DNA from: Streptacidiphilus rugosus AM-16
GTDB taxonomy: Bacteria; Actinomycetota; Actinomycetes; Streptomycetales; Streptomycetaceae
Assembly (NCBI RefSeq): GCF_000744655.1
Contig: NZ_JQMJ01000004.1
Coordinates: forward strand, 3,472,001-3,536,000
Length of the DNA: 64,000 nucleotides
Reading direction: 5' to 3'
Part shown: piece by piece, positions 62,247 through 64,000 of the stretch
How the letters are laid out: every line of letters starts with the position of its first letter
Position numbering within the stretch: the stretch's first letter is position 1
Position numbers and translations under genes: made by a program
Notes under the pieces: model-generated
The model's database searches: none
Told to the model about the DNA's origin: nothing
Seen by the model: only the letters and a program-made list of their open reading frames with translations

Positions 62247-62849
62247 ATGGCGGATCCACGCAGAAGAGCAGCCCGACGCGCGACGGCCACGGCACTCGCT
62301 GTCGCAGCGCTGCTGACGGGCTGCGGCCTCGGCGGCCCGCAGTCGCAGACGACGGACCGGACCGCCGTCGCCGCCGCGCTCACCGCGGTGCGCACCGGCC
62401 ACTGCCCGGCCCAGCCTCCCGACCTGCAGGCGACCGATGTCACCGGCACCGGGGACACACTCGAACCGCTCGTCTCGGACCGGCTGCTGCTCTGCGGCTA
62501 CGGCCGCCCGCCCGGAGCTCCCAACGGCAGGGTGCTGCTCGCCTCCGCGGCGCTGACCGACCGAACGACGATCGAGGGCTTCCGGGTCGCCCTGGACGGC
62601 CTCGGGAAACCCCCCGGCGGCAACTGGAGCTGCCCCGGCGCCACCGGTGCCGGGGTGCTCGAGATCTTCACCGACGGCCGGCGCGAGGTCGAACTCGACC
62701 AGGACCTCAGCGGCTGCCAGGAGGTCACCAACGGCGTCAGGGACGGCTGGGTGGGCACCTCGGACCTCGCCTCGCGGGTCCTCCGCCTGATGCCGAGGAG
62801 CTTCTGCGCCGCGATCTGGGGGCCGAAGGAGTGCGCCTTCCTCGGCTGA
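62247..62849 (+). CDS. Putative lipoprotein of unknown function
   Basis: 200 residues. Lipoprotein signal: basic start ([12 protein letters not shown]), hydrophobic TATALAVAALL and lipobox LTGC. The mature part has several cysteines (HCPAQ, LLCGYG, NWSCPG, SGCQEV, SFCAAI, ECAFLG) that probably pair outside the membrane. No recognised domain. A separate transcription unit after the amidase terminator. Confidence 0.75.
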   Translation: MADPRRRAARRATATALAVAALLTGCGLGGPQSQTTDRTAVAAALTAVRTGHCPAQPPDLQATDVTGTGDTLEPLVSDRLLLCGYGRPPGAPNGRVLLASAALTDRTTIEGFRVALDGLGKPPGGNWSCPGATGAGVLEIFTDGRREVELDQDLSGCQEVTNGVRDGWVGTSDLASRVLRLMPRSFCAAIWGPKECAFLG

Positions 62850-63039
62850 CGCGGCGAGCGCTCTCCTCCGGTTCGGGAAGGCGGCCAAAGCCGGAGCCGG
62901 TCGGTCGGTCGGGAGCGTCAGCGGGCCCGGGCCGCCCCGCGACATCAGCGGCAGATCGCTCGTTCAGTGCCGCGGGCCTCGGTCGGCCACATGATGCGGG
63001 ACGGCTCACGTCGGGGCACTCTGGACACGGAGGCTACCG

Positions 63040-63075
63040 CCGATTAACTTAACGTTCGTTCGACAGGTTGTCTGA
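63040..63075 (+). promoter_or_regulatory. Candidate promoter/operator of the acyl-CoA dehydrogenase
   Basis: The stretch around TTAACTTAACGTTCGTTCGA (about 63045-63064) is the most AT-rich piece of the 256-bp gap and contains AACGTTCGTT, similar to TetR-type boxes seen before fatty-acid genes. The regulator is not in view. Confidence 0.35.
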
Positions 63076-63105
63076 CAGCCCAGTCCGTCCGAGAGGAGCG
63101 CCGTC

Positions 63106-64000
63106 GTGCGCCGCACCGTTTTCACCGAGGACCACGAGGCGTTCCGGGAGACCATCCGCGACTTCATCGCCAACGAGGTCGTGCCGGTCTACCCCGAGTG
63201 GGAGCAGGCGGGCCGCGCGCCCAAGGACTTCTACCTGAAGCTCGGCGAGCTGGGCGTCTTCGGCATCGAGGTGCCCGAGGAGTTCGGCGGGGCCGGCATG
63301 ACCGGCTTCAAGTACCAGGCCATCGTCACCGAGGAGTGCGCCCGCGCGGGCGTCAGCTTCGGCTCCGCCGGCGTGCACACCGGCCTCTGCCTGCCGTACA
63401 TCATGGAGTACGCCAACGAGGAGCAGAAGAAGCGCTGGCTGCCCAAGTTCGTCTCCGGCGAGATGATGACGGCCATCGCCATGACCGAGCCGGGCACCGG
63501 CTCCGACCTGGCCGGCATGACCACCACGGCCAAGCTCTCCGAGGACGGCACGCACTATGTCCTCAACGGCGCCAAGACCTTCATCACCGGCGGCGTCCAG
63601 GCCGACCTGATGCTGGTCGTCTGCCGCACCTCCCCCGCCTCCGCCGAGGACCGCCGCGGCGGTCTGTCGATCCTCTGCGTCGACACCACGCTGCCGGGCT
63701 ACTCGGTCGGCCGCAAGCTCGACAAGATCGGCCTGCGCACCTCCGACACCGGGGAGCTGGCCTTCGTCGACGTCAAGGTCCCGGTCGAGGACCTGCTGGG
63801 CGAGGAGGGCAAGGCGTTCTCCTACCTGGCCCACAACCTGGTCCAGGAGCGCCTGGCGATCGCCGTCGGCGCCTACGCCGCCGCCCGCGCCGCCGTCGAC
63901 CTGGCCGTCGCGTACACCAAGGACCGCAAGGTCTTCGGCCAGTCCGTGGCGTCCTTCCAGAACACCAAGTTCGAGCTGGCGGCCTGTGAGGCCGAGGTCG
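63106..64000 (+). CDS. Acyl-CoA dehydrogenase (3' end outside window)
   Basis: First 298 residues from GTG 63106, with GAGAGGAGCGCC upstream; the frame runs off the right edge. Family features: FTEDHEAFRETIRDFIANEVVPVYPEWE, AIAMTEPGTGSDLAGMTTTA (flavin-binding signature) and YVLNGAKTFITGGVQADLMLVVCR. Then KLDKIGLRTSDTGELAFVDVKVPVEDLLGEEGKAF, and RKVFGQSVASFQNTKFELA before the window ends. It oxidises an acyl-CoA at the alpha-beta bond using FAD. The catalytic Glu of the C-terminal domain is not in view. Confidence 0.93.
   Translation, partial: MRRTVFTEDHEAFRETIRDFIANEVVPVYPEWEQAGRAPKDFYLKLGELGVFGIEVPEEFGGAGMTGFKYQAIVTEECARAGVSFGSAGVHTGLCLPYIMEYANEEQKKRWLPKFVSGEMMTAIAMTEPGTGSDLAGMTTTAKLSEDGTHYVLNGAKTFITGGVQADLMLVVCRTSPASAEDRRGGLSILCVDTTLPGYSVGRKLDKIGLRTSDTGELAFVDVKVPVEDLLGEEGKAFSYLAHNLVQERLAIAVGAYAAARAAVDLAVAYTKDRKVFGQSVASFQNTKFELAACEAEV

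Overview
The window is very GC-rich actinomycete chromosome. It has strong GC bias at third codon positions, frequent GTG/TTG starts, start/stop overlaps (GTGA/ATGA), LAL- and TrmB-type LuxR regulators, LppU-like proteins and a second partial nuo operon. The block tRNA-Tyr, yajQ, mgtE-N/nramp, htpX, nuoN to nuoA, sensor kinase is laid out as in Streptomyces chromosomes. I place it in Streptomycetaceae (Streptomyces, Kitasatospora or Streptacidiphilus); the genus cannot be fixed from sequence alone.

Region 1 (1-19.4 kb) is part of a biosynthetic cluster cut by the left edge. The plus strand carries a truncated Rieske oxygenase, an alpha/beta hydrolase and a flavin-dependent halogenase-like protein. 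The minus strand carries a compact azole-RiPP (TOMM) operon: a cyclodehydratase fused to YcaO, a SagB-type azoline dehydrogenase, and the three-part NHLM-type exporter (HlyD-like adaptor, C39-peptidase ABC transporter, second ABC transporter), followed by two YCII proteins. A LAL-type LuxR regulator is divergent from this operon. A VOC protein, an HPr-kinase-like protein with a degraded P-loop, a small exported two-Cys peptide and a TrmB/LuxR regulator follow. No precursor peptide gene is visible.

Region 2 (19.4-25.1 kb) is a 5.6-kb genomic island in the 3' half of a tRNA-Tyr gene, bounded by a perfect 108-bp direct repeat. The neighbouring gene is yajQ, as at the SLP1 integration site of S. 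coelicolor. The island has no integrase. It holds small unknown genes, a gene interrupted by an in-frame TGA, and an intact IS256-family element with 8-bp target duplications. The IS carries a translationally coupled HEAT-repeat passenger gene.

Region 3 (25.2-32.1 kb) is core: yajQ, a probably leaderless MerR regulator, mug, yccF, an MgtE-N/NRAMP-like magnesium operon behind an M-box-like leader and a 30-codon leader ORF, and htpX.

Region 4 (32.2-45.9 kb) is the partial complex I operon nuoABCHIJKLMN, which lacks D, E, F and G. It is followed by a sensor histidine kinase, two LppU-like proteins, a GNAT enzyme and a stand-alone homologue of the kinase sensor domain. The kinase and the stand-alone sensor share a GGGGTAGGG palindrome upstream.

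Region 5 (46-52.2 kb) is a catabolic set: D-aminoacylase-like amidohydrolase, two luciferase-like oxidoreductases, an SDR and an amidohydrolase. Three of its promoters carry the same CTGACG-N3-CGTCAG palindrome, pointing to one unseen TetR-type regulator. Region 6 (52.3-64 kb) holds an HtrA-like protease, a glycosyltransferase next to a two-component system, a rhomboid protease, an aldose epimerase, an exported amidase with altered zinc ligands, a lipoprotein and the start of an acyl-CoA dehydrogenase.
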